Source: DATKPE01 sp035524335
GTDB taxonomy: Bacteria; Bacteroidota; Ignavibacteria; UBA10030; SZUA-254
DNA: 46,902 nucleotides
NCBI GenBank assembly: GCA_035524335.1
Contig: DATKPE010000019.1
Span: 1 to 46,902 of the forward strand
Direction: 5' to 3'
Shown here in pieces: positions 8,882 through 17,067 of this stretch; the first letter of the stretch is position 1; each line of letters begins with the position of its first letter. The notes under the pieces are model-generated. The model made no database searches, had not been told where the DNA came from, and was given only the letters and a program-made list of their open reading frames with translations. The position numbers and the translations under genes are program-made.

Positions 8882-10381
8882 ATGGCCACCTTGCGTAACC
8901 TCTTCATATTGTCGGTCTGTCTTGCACTCTGTAGTGCAATATCCTCCGGCGGTTTCCCGGCGAAACACACCAGGAGAGTCAATGCGGGCGATTCGACCGG
9001 TTACAGATCGTTCAGCCCAGACAGCATCGCGCTTGCAATGGACGATCATGGTCATACCGGCAGATTCGTCAAACCGAAACCGAACAGAATCTTCTACTCC
9101 GTATTTCTGCACAACATCGTCATCGGCGCGGACGCCCTTCATCTCGAATTCAGCGAACCGATCGACACGGCAATGCCGATCATTATGAACAGGCCCGGGA
9201 CATGGACCCCTGCCGATCCGCGACTGATGAAATGGGAAGTCGCCTTTCCCGCCCCGCTCGATGGCGGGGATACCGTCATCTTTTCCCTTTATACATCCAA
9301 ACCGGGACCGGTCAAGATTTCCAGATATTACTGGCGCGCCGATGGAGTGGCCTATAACACTCATTTCTTTGACCTCACTGTCCTTGCCAGCGAGCTGAAG
9401 TACCCTATGCCCAACCGGATCAACGCGCTCTACTGTTCGTTCATGTTCGGTGGATTCGCCTCCCATGGCGGGCTCGTGGTCGGCGAGATTCCGACTCCCG
9501 ACAGCGTCCGCTATTATGGCTGGCTTCAGGCGGTGAATTATCTCGACGTGCTCAAAACTCTCAGCGACCGGAGCGGTCTGCAGCACGGCACCCCGCGCGG
9601 GCTCGACTTTTTCACCTCACTGCCGAGCCGTCCGATCGTGCGGGAACAGAAAAACATCGGCCCCTCCCGGCAGAACAACAAACTGCTCGGCGGCATGATC
9701 GCGCTCCGGCTGAACATCATCGCCAGCGAGCTCGGCATCACTCCTCCGGGATTCGGCGAGCTGATCTTCAACGACAGCACCGGCAATCCTCTCAACGGCC
9801 TGACCGTCCGGGAGATCGCGGCCGCCGGCGATACCCTTATGAGCGGCTGGTATGACACCGATACACACATGCATACCTTCCCCTTTTCGCAGGTGTTCGC
9901 CAACCTCTCCGCGACCATCGATTCGATCAACAACGCATTCGAAGGCCCGCTCGATACGGTGAAATTTTCCGACACGCTCCGGTTCACTCCCGCCCGGCTT
10001 CTCGCCGATGTGCCGTACCTCTTCCCGAATCCGGGTGCGGTTCCGGCACGGATCAGACCGGTGATCCTCCGGCAGGATGAGTACAGACCGGACCGGTTCT
10101 CCCTGCTTCAGAACTATCCGAACCCGTTCAATCCGACCACCATGATCGAATTCAATCTTCCCTTCCGCGCGTCAGTCACCCTGGAGATCTTCAACCTTCT
10201 CGGTCAGCGGGTTCAGACCCTGTATGACGGTGTGGTGATGGACGACGGTCTGTACGAGGCCTCCTTCAGCGGTGCGGGGCTCGCCTCCGGCATATATTTT
10301 TACCGGCTGGCTGCCGATGCACCCGCAGGGCAGGGGGGACGCCATCTCACGGCCATCCGGAAAATGGTGCTCATGAAATAG
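8882..10381 (+). CDS. Secreted T9SS-sorted protein of unknown function
   Basis: This is a 499-residue exported protein. The ATG at 8882 is chosen over an in-frame ATG at 8846 because AGAAGGA lies 8 bases before it and a signal peptide follows directly (LFILSVCLALCSAISSG). The body (about residues 40-400) has no fold I recognise. It contains LHLEFSEPIDTAMPI, a mostly beta stretch ending TVIFSLYTSKPGPVKI, and a region rich in Asp/Asn near GELIFNDSTGNPLNG. The C-terminal 90 residues are a clear T9SS type A domain: LLQNYPNPFNPTTMIEFNLP, then VTLEIFNLLGQRVQTL, GIYFYRL and a final KMVLMK. It probably acts on the cell surface or outside the cell. Confidence 0.88.
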   Translation: MATLRNLFILSVCLALCSAISSGGFPAKHTRRVNAGDSTGYRSFSPDSIALAMDDHGHTGRFVKPKPNRIFYSVFLHNIVIGADALHLEFSEPIDTAMPIIMNRPGTWTPADPRLMKWEVAFPAPLDGGDTVIFSLYTSKPGPVKISRYYWRADGVAYNTHFFDLTVLASELKYPMPNRINALYCSFMFGGFASHGGLVVGEIPTPDSVRYYGWLQAVNYLDVLKTLSDRSGLQHGTPRGLDFFTSLPSRPIVREQKNIGPSRQNNKLLGGMIALRLNIIASELGITPPGFGELIFNDSTGNPLNGLTVREIAAAGDTLMSGWYDTDTHMHTFPFSQVFANLSATIDSINNAFEGPLDTVKFSDTLRFTPARLLADVPYLFPNPGAVPARIRPVILRQDEYRPDRFSLLQNYPNPFNPTTMIEFNLPFRASVTLEIFNLLGQRVQTLYDGVVMDDGLYEASFSGAGLASGIYFYRLAADAPAGQGGRHLTAIRKMVLMK

Positions 10382-10410
10382 ACGGGCCGTACAGAGCAAA
10401 GGTTTTACCG

Positions 10411-10433
10411 ACCGGCGGCTTCTTGCCGCCGGT
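10411..10433 (+). terminator. Strong hairpin after the T9SS gene
   Basis: ACCGGCGGC (10411-10419) pairs perfectly with GCCGCCGGT (10425-10433) around a TTCTT loop, 30 bases after the stop. The following TTCTGTTC is only moderately T-rich, so it may be a weak intrinsic terminator. Confidence 0.55.
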
Positions 10434-10704
10434 TCTGTTCCTGACCATTCCGGAACGATCCCGCCGCGGGCACTCTCCGGGAACGGATCGACGGCTTCCC
10501 GCCCGAAGGGGAACTGCGCTGTCATGACGACGCCATTTTCTGCCATCCGCTTGTTTTCGGCCGACTTTTTCCGTAGATTAATGCCCGGTTGACCCGTCGA
10601 TGGGCGCAGATGTACAGCAGGTGCGCCCCGGGCCGGCATATCCGACAAGTGGATTCTGCAACAGACAGAGATTTCAACGGGGTCATTGTATTTGACTTAT
10701 GCAA
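10434..10704. other. Intergenic stretch before tRNA-Ser
   Basis: Between the hairpin and the tRNA I see no convincing coding frame. A 137-codon minus-strand frame spans the tRNA itself and is rejected for that reason. TATTTGAC at 10689-10696 lies just before the tRNA but does not clearly match the local promoter pattern. Confidence 0.4.
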
Positions 10705-10791
10705 GGAGAGGTGCGAGAGTGGTTGAATCGGGCGGTCTCGAAAACCGTTGTCCCGCTTGCGGGACCGTGGGTTCGAATCCCACCCTCTCCG
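10705..10791 (+). tRNA. tRNA-Ser (anticodon CGA)
   Basis: The 87-base sequence folds as a class II tRNA. The acceptor stem GGAGAGG (10705-10711) pairs with CCTCTCC (10784-10790), and a G discriminator sits at 10791. The anticodon stem 10732-10736/10744-10748 encloses the loop CTCGAAA with anticodon CGA at 10739-10741. A long variable arm follows (TCCCGC / GCGGGA around 10751-10764). The T arm has GTGGG TTCGAAT CCCAC. A long variable arm and a G discriminator are serine identity features. CCA is not encoded. It reads UCG codons. Confidence 0.96.
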
Positions 10792-10828
10792 CTCTGATCC
10801 CGTTTCCATCCGGCGATACCCATTCTGC

Positions 10829-11938
10829 ATGAACGTTCCCCTCGCAGATCTGCGGCGGCAGTACGAGGCCATCCGGCCCGAAATCGATTCTGCCATCCGG
10901 CAGGTGATTGAGTCTTCCCAGTTCATTCTCGGCAAGGCGGTTGCCGATTTCGAATCTGCCTTTGCCGCGGCGCACGGGGTCCGGCACTGCGTTGCGGTCG
11001 GATCGGGAACCGACGCACTTCATGCCGCTCTCTGGGCGGCCGGGGTGCGGGAAGGTGACGTGGTGGCGACGACGCCGTTTACGTTCATTGCGACGGTCGA
11101 GGCGATTCTCCTCCTTAAAGCAGTTCCTTTTTTTGTCGATATCCGTCCCGATACGTTCACCCTCGATCCCGCCCGGCTTGCTGAAGCGTTCGCGGCCCAT
11201 CGTATCCGTTCTGTCGTTCCTGTCCACCTGTACGGACAGGCGGCGGATGCCGCGGTCATCGCAGAGCTTGCGGCGCGGCACGGCGCGGTGGTGGTTGAAG
11301 ACGCATGCCAGGCGCACCTCGCGCGCTGGAACGATCAGCCGGTCGGTCATTTCGGCCAGAGCGCCTGTTTCAGTTTTTATCCCGGCAAGAACCTTGGTGC
11401 GTTCGGAGAGGGGGGAGCCGTTATCACCGACCGGGAGGATATCGCCCTCACCCTCCGCCGCCTCCGGGATCACGGCCAGAGTGCGAAGTACCGTCACGAT
11501 ATCTGGGGACACAATTACCGGATGGACGGCATTCAGGGGGCGGTGCTCGGCGTAAAGCTCAGGTATCTTCAGCAGTGGACGGAGAAGCGGCGCGCGCTGG
11601 CCGCACACTACCGGGAACAGATCGGGGGTGTCGGGGATCTTGTCCTTCCCGCGGCCGATCCGACTGCGTACCATGTGTATCATCTGTTCGTCGTCCGGAC
11701 GAAACGGCGCGACGCCCTGCAGACGTATCTCGCAGAGCGCGGAGTGGCCACGGCCATCGCGTATCCGATTCCCCTGCACTGCCAGCCTGCCTTCGCCTCG
11801 CTCGGGTACCGGCGCGGCGATCTGCCGGAAAGCGAACGGGCGGCGGAAGAATGCCTGGCGCTCCCGATCTATGCGGAAATGAGCGACGATCAGCTCGGGT
11901 ACGTCGCGGCCTGCGTGAAGGATTTTTACGGCCGGTGA
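10829..11938 (+). CDS. DegT/DnrJ/EryC1/StrS-family PLP-dependent sugar aminotransferase
   Basis: This 369-residue enzyme starts at MNVPLADLRRQYEAI, the normal family start. A longer open frame runs back into the tRNA gene and is excluded. Landmarks are HCVAVGSGTDALHAALWAAGV (PLP phosphate binding), VPVHLYGQAADAAVI, VVEDACQAH (the Asp that contacts the pyridine nitrogen), and the Schiff-base Lys in CFSFYPGKNLGAFGEGGAV near residue 188. The C-terminus has the usual IPLHCQPAF and EECLALPIY. These enzymes transaminate keto-sugar nucleotides to amino sugars for surface polysaccharide. The position 56 bases before ugd supports such a role, though the exact sugar is unknown. Confidence 0.92.
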   Translation: MNVPLADLRRQYEAIRPEIDSAIRQVIESSQFILGKAVADFESAFAAAHGVRHCVAVGSGTDALHAALWAAGVREGDVVATTPFTFIATVEAILLLKAVPFFVDIRPDTFTLDPARLAEAFAAHRIRSVVPVHLYGQAADAAVIAELAARHGAVVVEDACQAHLARWNDQPVGHFGQSACFSFYPGKNLGAFGEGGAVITDREDIALTLRRLRDHGQSAKYRHDIWGHNYRMDGIQGAVLGVKLRYLQQWTEKRRALAAHYREQIGGVGDLVLPAADPTAYHVYHLFVVRTKRRDALQTYLAERGVATAIAYPIPLHCQPAFASLGYRRGDLPESERAAEECLALPIYAEMSDDQLGYVAACVKDFYGR

Positions 11939-11994
11939 ACCACAATCCGGCCGGCATAAAGTACATTTTCTGAACAACTGACATCGGAGGTTGC

Positions 11995-13323
11995 ATGAAA
12001 ATCGGAGTAATCGGAACCGGCTATGTAGGACTGGTTGTCGGAACCTGTTTCGCGGAGACGGGCAACAGCGTCATCTGCATCGACATCGATGAGCGGAAAA
12101 TAAAGATGCTCCGCAGGGGAAAATCACCCATTTTCGAACCCGGTCTCGACCAGCTGATTACAAAAAATCTCCGGGAAGACCGGATTGTCTTTTCCACCAA
12201 CCTGAAGGAAGCGGTTGAGAAGAGCGAAGTCATCTTTCTCGCGCTTCCGACGCCTCCATCGGAGGACGGATCCGCCGATCTGCGTCACGTGCTCGCCGTT
12301 TCCGAGCAGATCGGGAGGTTCATCAACGGTTACAAGGTGATCGTGAATAAAAGCACGGTGCCGGTCGGCACCGCAGATCTGGTGAAAAAGGCGGTCAGCC
12401 GTCATGCGAAGCATCCGTTCGACGTCGTTTCGAATCCGGAGTTTCTGAAGGAAGGGGCGGCGGTGAACGACTTTCTGAAACCGGACCGGATCGTGGTCGG
12501 ATCCCGGAGTCCCCGGGCGATCGCCGTGATGCAGGATCTTTACGGCCCGTTCATCCGGACCGGAAATCCCGTCATCATCACGGACGAGCGGAGTTCCGAG
12601 CTCACCAAGTATGCAGCAAACGCCTTTCTGGCCACAAAGATCTCCTTCATGAACGAGATTGCGAATCTGTGCGACCGCGTCGGGGCCGACGTCGATATGG
12701 TGCGGAAGGGCATCGGATCCGATCCCAGGATCGGTTCCCAGTTCCTCTTCGCCGGAGTTGGCTACGGCGGATCGTGCTTCCCCAAGGACGTGAGCGCCCT
12801 CGGCAAAACTGCCGATCAGTATGATTATGAATTCAAAATCCTGAATGCGGTCCAGTGGGTCAACCGGCATCAGTGGCGGATCTTTTTTGATGCCCTCCTG
12901 GGACATTTCCGGGGTAAACTGGCCGGGCGGGTGATTGCGGTATGGGGCCTTTCGTTCAAACCGAATACCGACGATATGCGCGAAGCCCCCGCGGTGCCGA
13001 TCATCCGCGAACTGCTCCGGCGCAAGGCGAAAGTCCAGGTGTACGATCCGGTTGCGATGAACGAGGCGAAGCACCACCTGAAAAACTCGGTCAAATACTG
13101 CAGGTCGAACTATGCCGCGCTTAAAGGGGCCGACGCGCTGATCGTGGTGACGGAATGGAATGAATTCCGCCGGCCCGATTTCGATTACATGAAATCCCTC
13201 ATGCGGGGTCATGTCATCTTCGACGGACGGAACATCTACAACCCGCAGCTGCTTCACGAGAAGGAAATCGTCTATTACGGCATAGGAAGGAGAGTGCCCG
13301 ATGGCATCAGCGAAAACGGTTAG
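11995..13323 (+). CDS. ugd: UDP-glucose 6-dehydrogenase
   Basis: This 442-residue enzyme would oxidise UDP-glucose to UDP-glucuronate with two NAD+. The N-terminal Rossmann motif is KIGVIGTGYVGLVVGTCFA (GxGxxG at 7-12). VFLALPTPPSEDGSADL, NKSTVPVGTAD and the catalytic-Lys/linker segment SSELTKYAANAFLATKISF follow. The catalytic Cys lies in GVGYGGSCFPKDVSAL, near residue 260. The C-terminal domain holds WGLSFKPNTDDMREAPA. GGAGG precedes the ATG by 5 bases. A UDP-N-acetylhexosamine dehydrogenase is the main alternative, but the immediately overlapping UXS-type decarboxylase, which uses UDP-glucuronate, argues for UDP-glucose. Confidence 0.93.
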   Translation: MKIGVIGTGYVGLVVGTCFAETGNSVICIDIDERKIKMLRRGKSPIFEPGLDQLITKNLREDRIVFSTNLKEAVEKSEVIFLALPTPPSEDGSADLRHVLAVSEQIGRFINGYKVIVNKSTVPVGTADLVKKAVSRHAKHPFDVVSNPEFLKEGAAVNDFLKPDRIVVGSRSPRAIAVMQDLYGPFIRTGNPVIITDERSSELTKYAANAFLATKISFMNEIANLCDRVGADVDMVRKGIGSDPRIGSQFLFAGVGYGGSCFPKDVSALGKTADQYDYEFKILNAVQWVNRHQWRIFFDALLGHFRGKLAGRVIAVWGLSFKPNTDDMREAPAVPIIRELLRRKAKVQVYDPVAMNEAKHHLKNSVKYCRSNYAALKGADALIVVTEWNEFRRPDFDYMKSLMRGHVIFDGRNIYNPQLLHEKEIVYYGIGRRVPDGISENG

Positions 13324-14248
13324 CGTCGTCACCGGGGGGGCGGGATTTCTCGGTTCGCACCTCTGCGAACGCCTTCTGGCCGAGGGACATCAGGTGATCT
13401 GCATCGACAACCTCATCACCGGCGATACCGCCAATATCGCCCACCTCGCGGGCAGGCCGGATTTCCGGTTCATCCACCACGACGTGACCGAATACATTTA
13501 TATCGACGGGCCGGTCAGCAACGTGCTCCACTTTGCCTCTCCCGCAAGCCCGATCGATTACCTCAAGGTGCCGATCCAGACGCTGAAAGTCGGATCGCTC
13601 GGAACTCATAAAGCCCTCGGCCTCGCGAAGGCAAAAGGAGCGCGCTTCCTCATCGCGTCGACCTCCGAAGTCTACGGCGACCCGCTTGTGCACCCCCAGC
13701 CGGAATCCTACTGGGGGAATGTCAATCCGATCGGTCTCCGCGGCGTCTATGACGAGGCGAAACGCTTCTCCGAGGCGATGACGATGGCGTATCACCGATA
13801 CCATCGCGTGGAGACGAGAATCGTGAGGATCTTCAACACGTATGGACCCCGCATGCGGATCAACGACGGGAGGGCCATCCCGGCGTTTCTGTCGCAGGCG
13901 CTTCGCGGGGAGGATGTCACCGTGTTCGGCGACGGCAGTCAGACCCGCAGTGTCTGCTATGTCGACGATCTGATCGACGGGATTTACCGCCTTCTTGTCT
14001 CGAACATCAGCGACCCGGTCAACATCGGCAACCCCGATGAAATCCCGATGATCCAGCTGGCGAAGGAGATCATCGAAATCACCGGGAGTAAAAGCAGGAT
14101 CGTATTCCGGGAACTGCCTGAGGATGATCCGAAGATCCGCCAGCCCGATATCACGAGAGCGAAGCGGGATCTGGGCTGGCAGGCAAAGGTGAACAGGCTG
14201 GAAGGGCTGAAGAAGACGCTCGCATATTTCAGGACAAAAATAAAATAA
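13301..14248 (+). CDS. UDP-glucuronate decarboxylase (UDP-xylose synthase type)
   Basis: This 315-residue short-chain dehydrogenase/epimerase-type enzyme has the NAD motif VTGGAGFLGSHLCERLL at 10-26. The UXS signature region LHFASPASPIDYLKVPIQTL is followed by STSEVYGDP and the catalytic YDEAKR (Tyr near 150). Later blocks are RIFNTYGPRM, FGDGSQTRSVCYVDDLIDG and VNIGNPDE. It would convert UDP-glucuronate to UDP-xylose (or the 4-keto pentose). The ATG overlaps the end of ugd by 23 bases and has GGAAGGAG upstream, so the two successive steps are co-translated. Confidence 0.92.
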   Translation: MASAKTVSVVTGGAGFLGSHLCERLLAEGHQVICIDNLITGDTANIAHLAGRPDFRFIHHDVTEYIYIDGPVSNVLHFASPASPIDYLKVPIQTLKVGSLGTHKALGLAKAKGARFLIASTSEVYGDPLVHPQPESYWGNVNPIGLRGVYDEAKRFSEAMTMAYHRYHRVETRIVRIFNTYGPRMRINDGRAIPAFLSQALRGEDVTVFGDGSQTRSVCYVDDLIDGIYRLLVSNISDPVNIGNPDEIPMIQLAKEIIEITGSKSRIVFRELPEDDPKIRQPDITRAKRDLGWQAKVNRLEGLKKTLAYFRTKIK

Positions 14249-14378
14249 TTCCTCCCTCACCGGGCTGCGCCGGATCTGTACCGCCGCACGGCCGGTGACT
14301 GCGGACGGATATTACGCCTGCGTGACCATCGGCACCGCAGGACGCCAATTCGTCGGAAAGCTCCGACCCGGAGGCGAG

Positions 14379-14951
14379 ATGATCGAGGGAAACGCGGCAC
14401 AGTTCGAAGATCAGCAAACAATCCTTCCATACCTCCTGCCGGCCGAAAAACTGGTCTGGAGCGGGCGCCCTCCGACCGGACTTCTCTTCCGGAAAACCGA
14501 TGTTTTTCTCATCCCGTTCAGTCTCCTCTGGCTCGGATTTGCCTGCTTCTGGGAATTTACGGCCTACTCCTCGGGCGCCCCTGTATTCTTTCTCATTTTC
14601 GGCGGAGCGTTCGTTACCATCGGTCTTTTCATCACCCTCGGACGTTTCGTCTACGACATGCTTCTCCGCGGGAACACCATCTATGCACTGACGAACGAAC
14701 GCGTCCTGATCCTCGCGGGTCTGTTCAACCGGTCGCTTCGCTCCCTCAGCCTCAAAAATCTACCGCAGGCCGCTCTCGATCTCACAAATGACGGAAGGGG
14801 AACGATCACCTTCGGCGTGCCCGGAACATTCGGTTATCCGATGAACACCCCCGGCTGGCCGGGCATCGGGAGGATGGGGATTCCGATGTTCGAACGGATC
14901 GAGAATGCGAATGAAGTGTACAAAATGATACAAACCGCCCTTAATCAGTAG
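14379..14951 (+). CDS. Membrane protein with bacterial PH-like domain
   Basis: This 190-residue protein starts at 14379 because GGAGG stands 4 bases before that ATG. The longer frame from 14295 lacks a site. LLPAEKLVWSGRPPTGLLF (the 'E..lw.grP..g..f' opening of bacterial PH-domain families) leads to two close membrane helices (VFLIPFSLLWLGFACFWEF; FFLIFGGAFVTIGLFITLG). A PH-like segment follows: YALTNERVLILAGLFNRSLRSLSLKNL, then a beta stretch ITFGVPG. The end, IGRMGIPMFERIENANEVYKMIQ, fits the domain's closing helix. Function unknown; related proteins sense or bind membranes. Confidence 0.78.
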   Translation: MIEGNAAQFEDQQTILPYLLPAEKLVWSGRPPTGLLFRKTDVFLIPFSLLWLGFACFWEFTAYSSGAPVFFLIFGGAFVTIGLFITLGRFVYDMLLRGNTIYALTNERVLILAGLFNRSLRSLSLKNLPQAALDLTNDGRGTITFGVPGTFGYPMNTPGWPGIGRMGIPMFERIENANEVYKMIQTALNQ

Positions 14952-14966
14952 TCTATTCGCCGTTCC

Positions 14967-14986
14967 CCGGAATGTCGTCATTCCGG
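14967..14986 (+). terminator. Hairpin after the PH-domain gene
   Basis: CCGGAATG (14967-14974), loop TCGT, CATTCCGG (14979-14986): a perfect 8-bp stem 16 bases after the stop. No T-run follows, so a terminator or a small palindromic repeat are both possible. Confidence 0.45.
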
Positions 14987-15058
14987 CACGACGTAATACA
15001 TACCGAAGATCCTCACAGCTCCGTTCTCCCGGACATTTCATGTGGTCCCGATCTATGC

Positions 15059-15899
15059 ATGTCTCTGAACCAGACGAGCGACACGATTATGGCTGAGTCT
15101 GCCGGTGATCGTACGCGCTGTGATCACCGGCGGTGTTCTATCGATTGCCGGCTCCGGTCCCTGGTCATGATTATTTTCCCTTAATACGCGGCTCTGGCCG
15201 GTCGTGCCGTGGGCGGTAGTTCCAGCAGGTCTGTACCTCTGGCGCTTCCGCCGGTTTGCCGAAGGGAAGGGGTGCCGCGGTCGACGTCGGAGTCCCGGCG
15301 CACGACCGGCCGCCTGAAACTACTCCCCGTCAGCGTCTGGATGCGCGCGCTTCCCGTCGGAATTATCGGCCTTCTTTCGATACTCCTTTTTCAGGGCGTC
15401 ATGGGGAGGCTCGTCACCCTTCCGCAACAGCAGCAGCCGGACATATCGCACTATCCGATCGCGATTGTCCTTCTCTGGCTCGGGATGAGCGCGGTCGTTG
15501 CCGGGGTGATCGAGGAAATTTCGTTCCGGGGATAAATGCAGAAGCCGATGGAACGACCGTATAGCGCGGCGCCTGCGGTGCTGATGACCGGCTTCCTCTT
15601 CGGTCTGGCACATTTCAGCCATCGCGAAGTGACGATGATGCTGATGCCGTACTTCATCGGAGTGGCGGGGGTCTACGGCATCCTCGCGGTACTGACCGAT
15701 TCGGTCGTGGCGGGTATGGTTCTTCGCGCCGCGGGAAATTTCGCCGGCGGGGAGTGCCGTGCAGCCCCTTTACCGGGAAACGATGGCCGATGTATCGTTC
15801 TGGCTCACGGTGGCCGGTTTTCCGGCGGCGGTCGCAATCGCGGCGATGCTCTACAGGCGGCTTCGCGGTCTGGGCAAGCGACCGGAATTCCCGGTCTGA
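15059..15899 (+). pseudogene. Decayed CPBP-family intramembrane protease gene
   Basis: The region encodes a recognisable CPBP (type II CAAX protease-like) protein only if four lesions are ignored. Frame 0 gives LPVIVRAVITGGVLSIAGSG (from 15099), then an in-frame TGA at 15168-15170. RLWPVVPWAVVPAGLYLWRF continues in the same frame to about 15275, where one missing G in TGG-CCG shifts the reading to PRSTSESRR. That frame runs through WLGMSAVVAGVIEEISFRG, the catalytic EExxxR motif, and hits TAA at 15533-15535. The same frame resumes as MQKPMERPYSAAPAVLMTG, GLAHFSH and GMVLRAAGNF. One extra G in the GGGG run at 15749-15752 then shifts to AVQPLYRETMADVSFWLTVA, ending at TGA 15897-15899. The precise original start is unclear; 15059 is the nearest ATG in a plausible place. 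A four-error assembly is the alternative but less likely. Confidence 0.85.
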
Positions 15900-15989
15900 T
15901 CGGTTGCCGTCCCCCGGTGCGGAAACCGCACTGGCAGGCTGGCGCCGGGAACTCTGATGGATGGTGCCGGGGGGAAGGTCCGATCAATT

Positions 15990-16020
15990 TTGTTTTTTCG
16001 ACCTGCTTTCTGTATTTTTA
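15990..16020 (+). promoter_or_regulatory. Promoter candidate for the peroxiredoxin-pterin operon
   Basis: TTG (15990-15992), 20 bases, TATTTTTA (16013-16020). It predicts a 5' leader of about 60 bases before the first peroxiredoxin. No other equally good promoter is seen before 20342. Confidence 0.6.
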
Positions 16021-16089
16021 TCCGGAGTACCTGGATCCTCCCGGTTCAATAAATTCATCAATCCAACAAATTGTTCTGAAAGGAAATCT

Positions 16090-16560
16090 ATGGCATTAAA
16101 AGTCGGCGACAAGGCACCCGATTTCAAACTGTTCGATGCCGATAGGGCTGAACGTTCACTCGGCGAATTTCTCACCCGCAAGACCGTCCTCGCGTTCTTT
16201 CCGGGGGCATTTACGGGGGTTTGCACGAAGGAGATGTGCGCACTGCGCGATTCGCTCACAAATTTCAACACGATGAATGCCCAGGTGGTCGGCGTCAGCG
16301 TCGACGGGCCGTTTGCCAGCAAGGCGTTCGCGACGGCGAATCAGCTCACGTTCCCGCTCCTCTGTGATTTCACGCGGACCGTGGCACGGCAGTATGCCGG
16401 AGTTCACGACGATTTCGCGGGCGTCAAGGGGTACAGCGCATCGAAGCGCGCGGTTTTCGTGCTGGATACGAACCGGACGGTCCGGTATGCATGGATCTCG
16501 GAAAACCCGGGTGTCGAGCCGCCGTATGATGAAATCGCCAAGGCGCTGAAATCGTTCTGA
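16090..16560 (+). CDS. Peroxiredoxin (AhpC/TSA, AhpE-like)
   Basis: This 156-residue thiol peroxidase starts at MALKVGDKAPDFKLFD, with AAAGGAA upstream; the longer frame from 15961 is not used. The active-site motif PxxxTxxC is PGAFTGVC, with peroxidatic Cys45, and a second Cys (Cys50) follows in TKEMC. The conserved Arg is in CDFTRTVARQYAGV. The fold is thioredoxin-like throughout and the length is normal. It would reduce hydrogen peroxide or organic peroxides in the cytoplasm. It opens a run of seven same-strand genes with gaps of at most about 60 bases; the next gene begins 9 bases after its stop. Confidence 0.92.
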   Translation: MALKVGDKAPDFKLFDADRAERSLGEFLTRKTVLAFFPGAFTGVCTKEMCALRDSLTNFNTMNAQVVGVSVDGPFASKAFATANQLTFPLLCDFTRTVARQYAGVHDDFAGVKGYSASKRAVFVLDTNRTVRYAWISENPGVEPPYDEIAKALKSF

Positions 16561-16569
16561 CCGCACTCA

Positions 16570-17040
16570 ATGTCCACTCCCATGAATAACCCGGAAGCCG
16601 GAGCACCGGCGCCTGAATTCACGCTTCCGACCGGAAGCGGGGAGACCATATCGCTGAAGGATTTCCGCGGAAAAAAAGTGGTCCTCTATTTTTATCCGAA
16701 GGACGACACCTCGGGATGCACGAAAGAGGCCTGTTCCTTCAATGAGAATCTGGGCAGGCTGAAAAAGAAGGGGGCTGTGGTGCTCGGTGTGAGCGCGGAC
16801 TCCCCTGTGTCGCACGGCAAATTCGCCGTGAAATACGGCCTCTCGTTTCCGCTCCTCAGCGATGAGGAGAAAACGGTTGTGAAGGCATACGGGGTCTGGA
16901 AACAGAAATCGATGTACGGCAGGAAATACATGGGGATCGAGAGGACCACGTTCATTATCGACGAACGGGGAGTCATCGCCCGGAAATTCGAAAAAGTCAA
17001 AGTCGACGGTCATACCGACGAAATTCTCGCGGCGCTCTGA
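16570..17040 (+). CDS. bcp: Thioredoxin-dependent thiol peroxidase (bacterioferritin comigratory protein type)
   Basis: This is a 156-residue peroxiredoxin of the BCP/PrxQ class. The active-site region YPKDDTSGCTKEACSF has peroxidatic Cys50 in PxxxTxxC and the typical resolving Cys five residues later (Cys55). VVLGVSADSPVSHGKFAVKY, LLSDEEKTVVKAYGVW and the C-terminal RTTFIIDERGVI follow the family order. It is the second peroxide-removing enzyme in tandem and lies 27 bases upstream of the tetrahydropterin synthase, so it is very likely in the same transcript. Confidence 0.94.
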   Translation: MSTPMNNPEAGAPAPEFTLPTGSGETISLKDFRGKKVVLYFYPKDDTSGCTKEACSFNENLGRLKKKGAVVLGVSADSPVSHGKFAVKYGLSFPLLSDEEKTVVKAYGVWKQKSMYGRKYMGIERTTFIIDERGVIARKFEKVKVDGHTDEILAAL

Positions 17041-17067
17041 GCGCGGGACGGAGAGAAACGATATCCT

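Noticed and set aside
10748..10828. N-terminal extension of the DegT aminotransferase
   Set aside because: It would lie inside the tRNA-Ser gene; the family start is the ATG at 10829.
12124..13332. 402-codon minus-strand open frame
   Set aside because: Antisense shadow of ugd.
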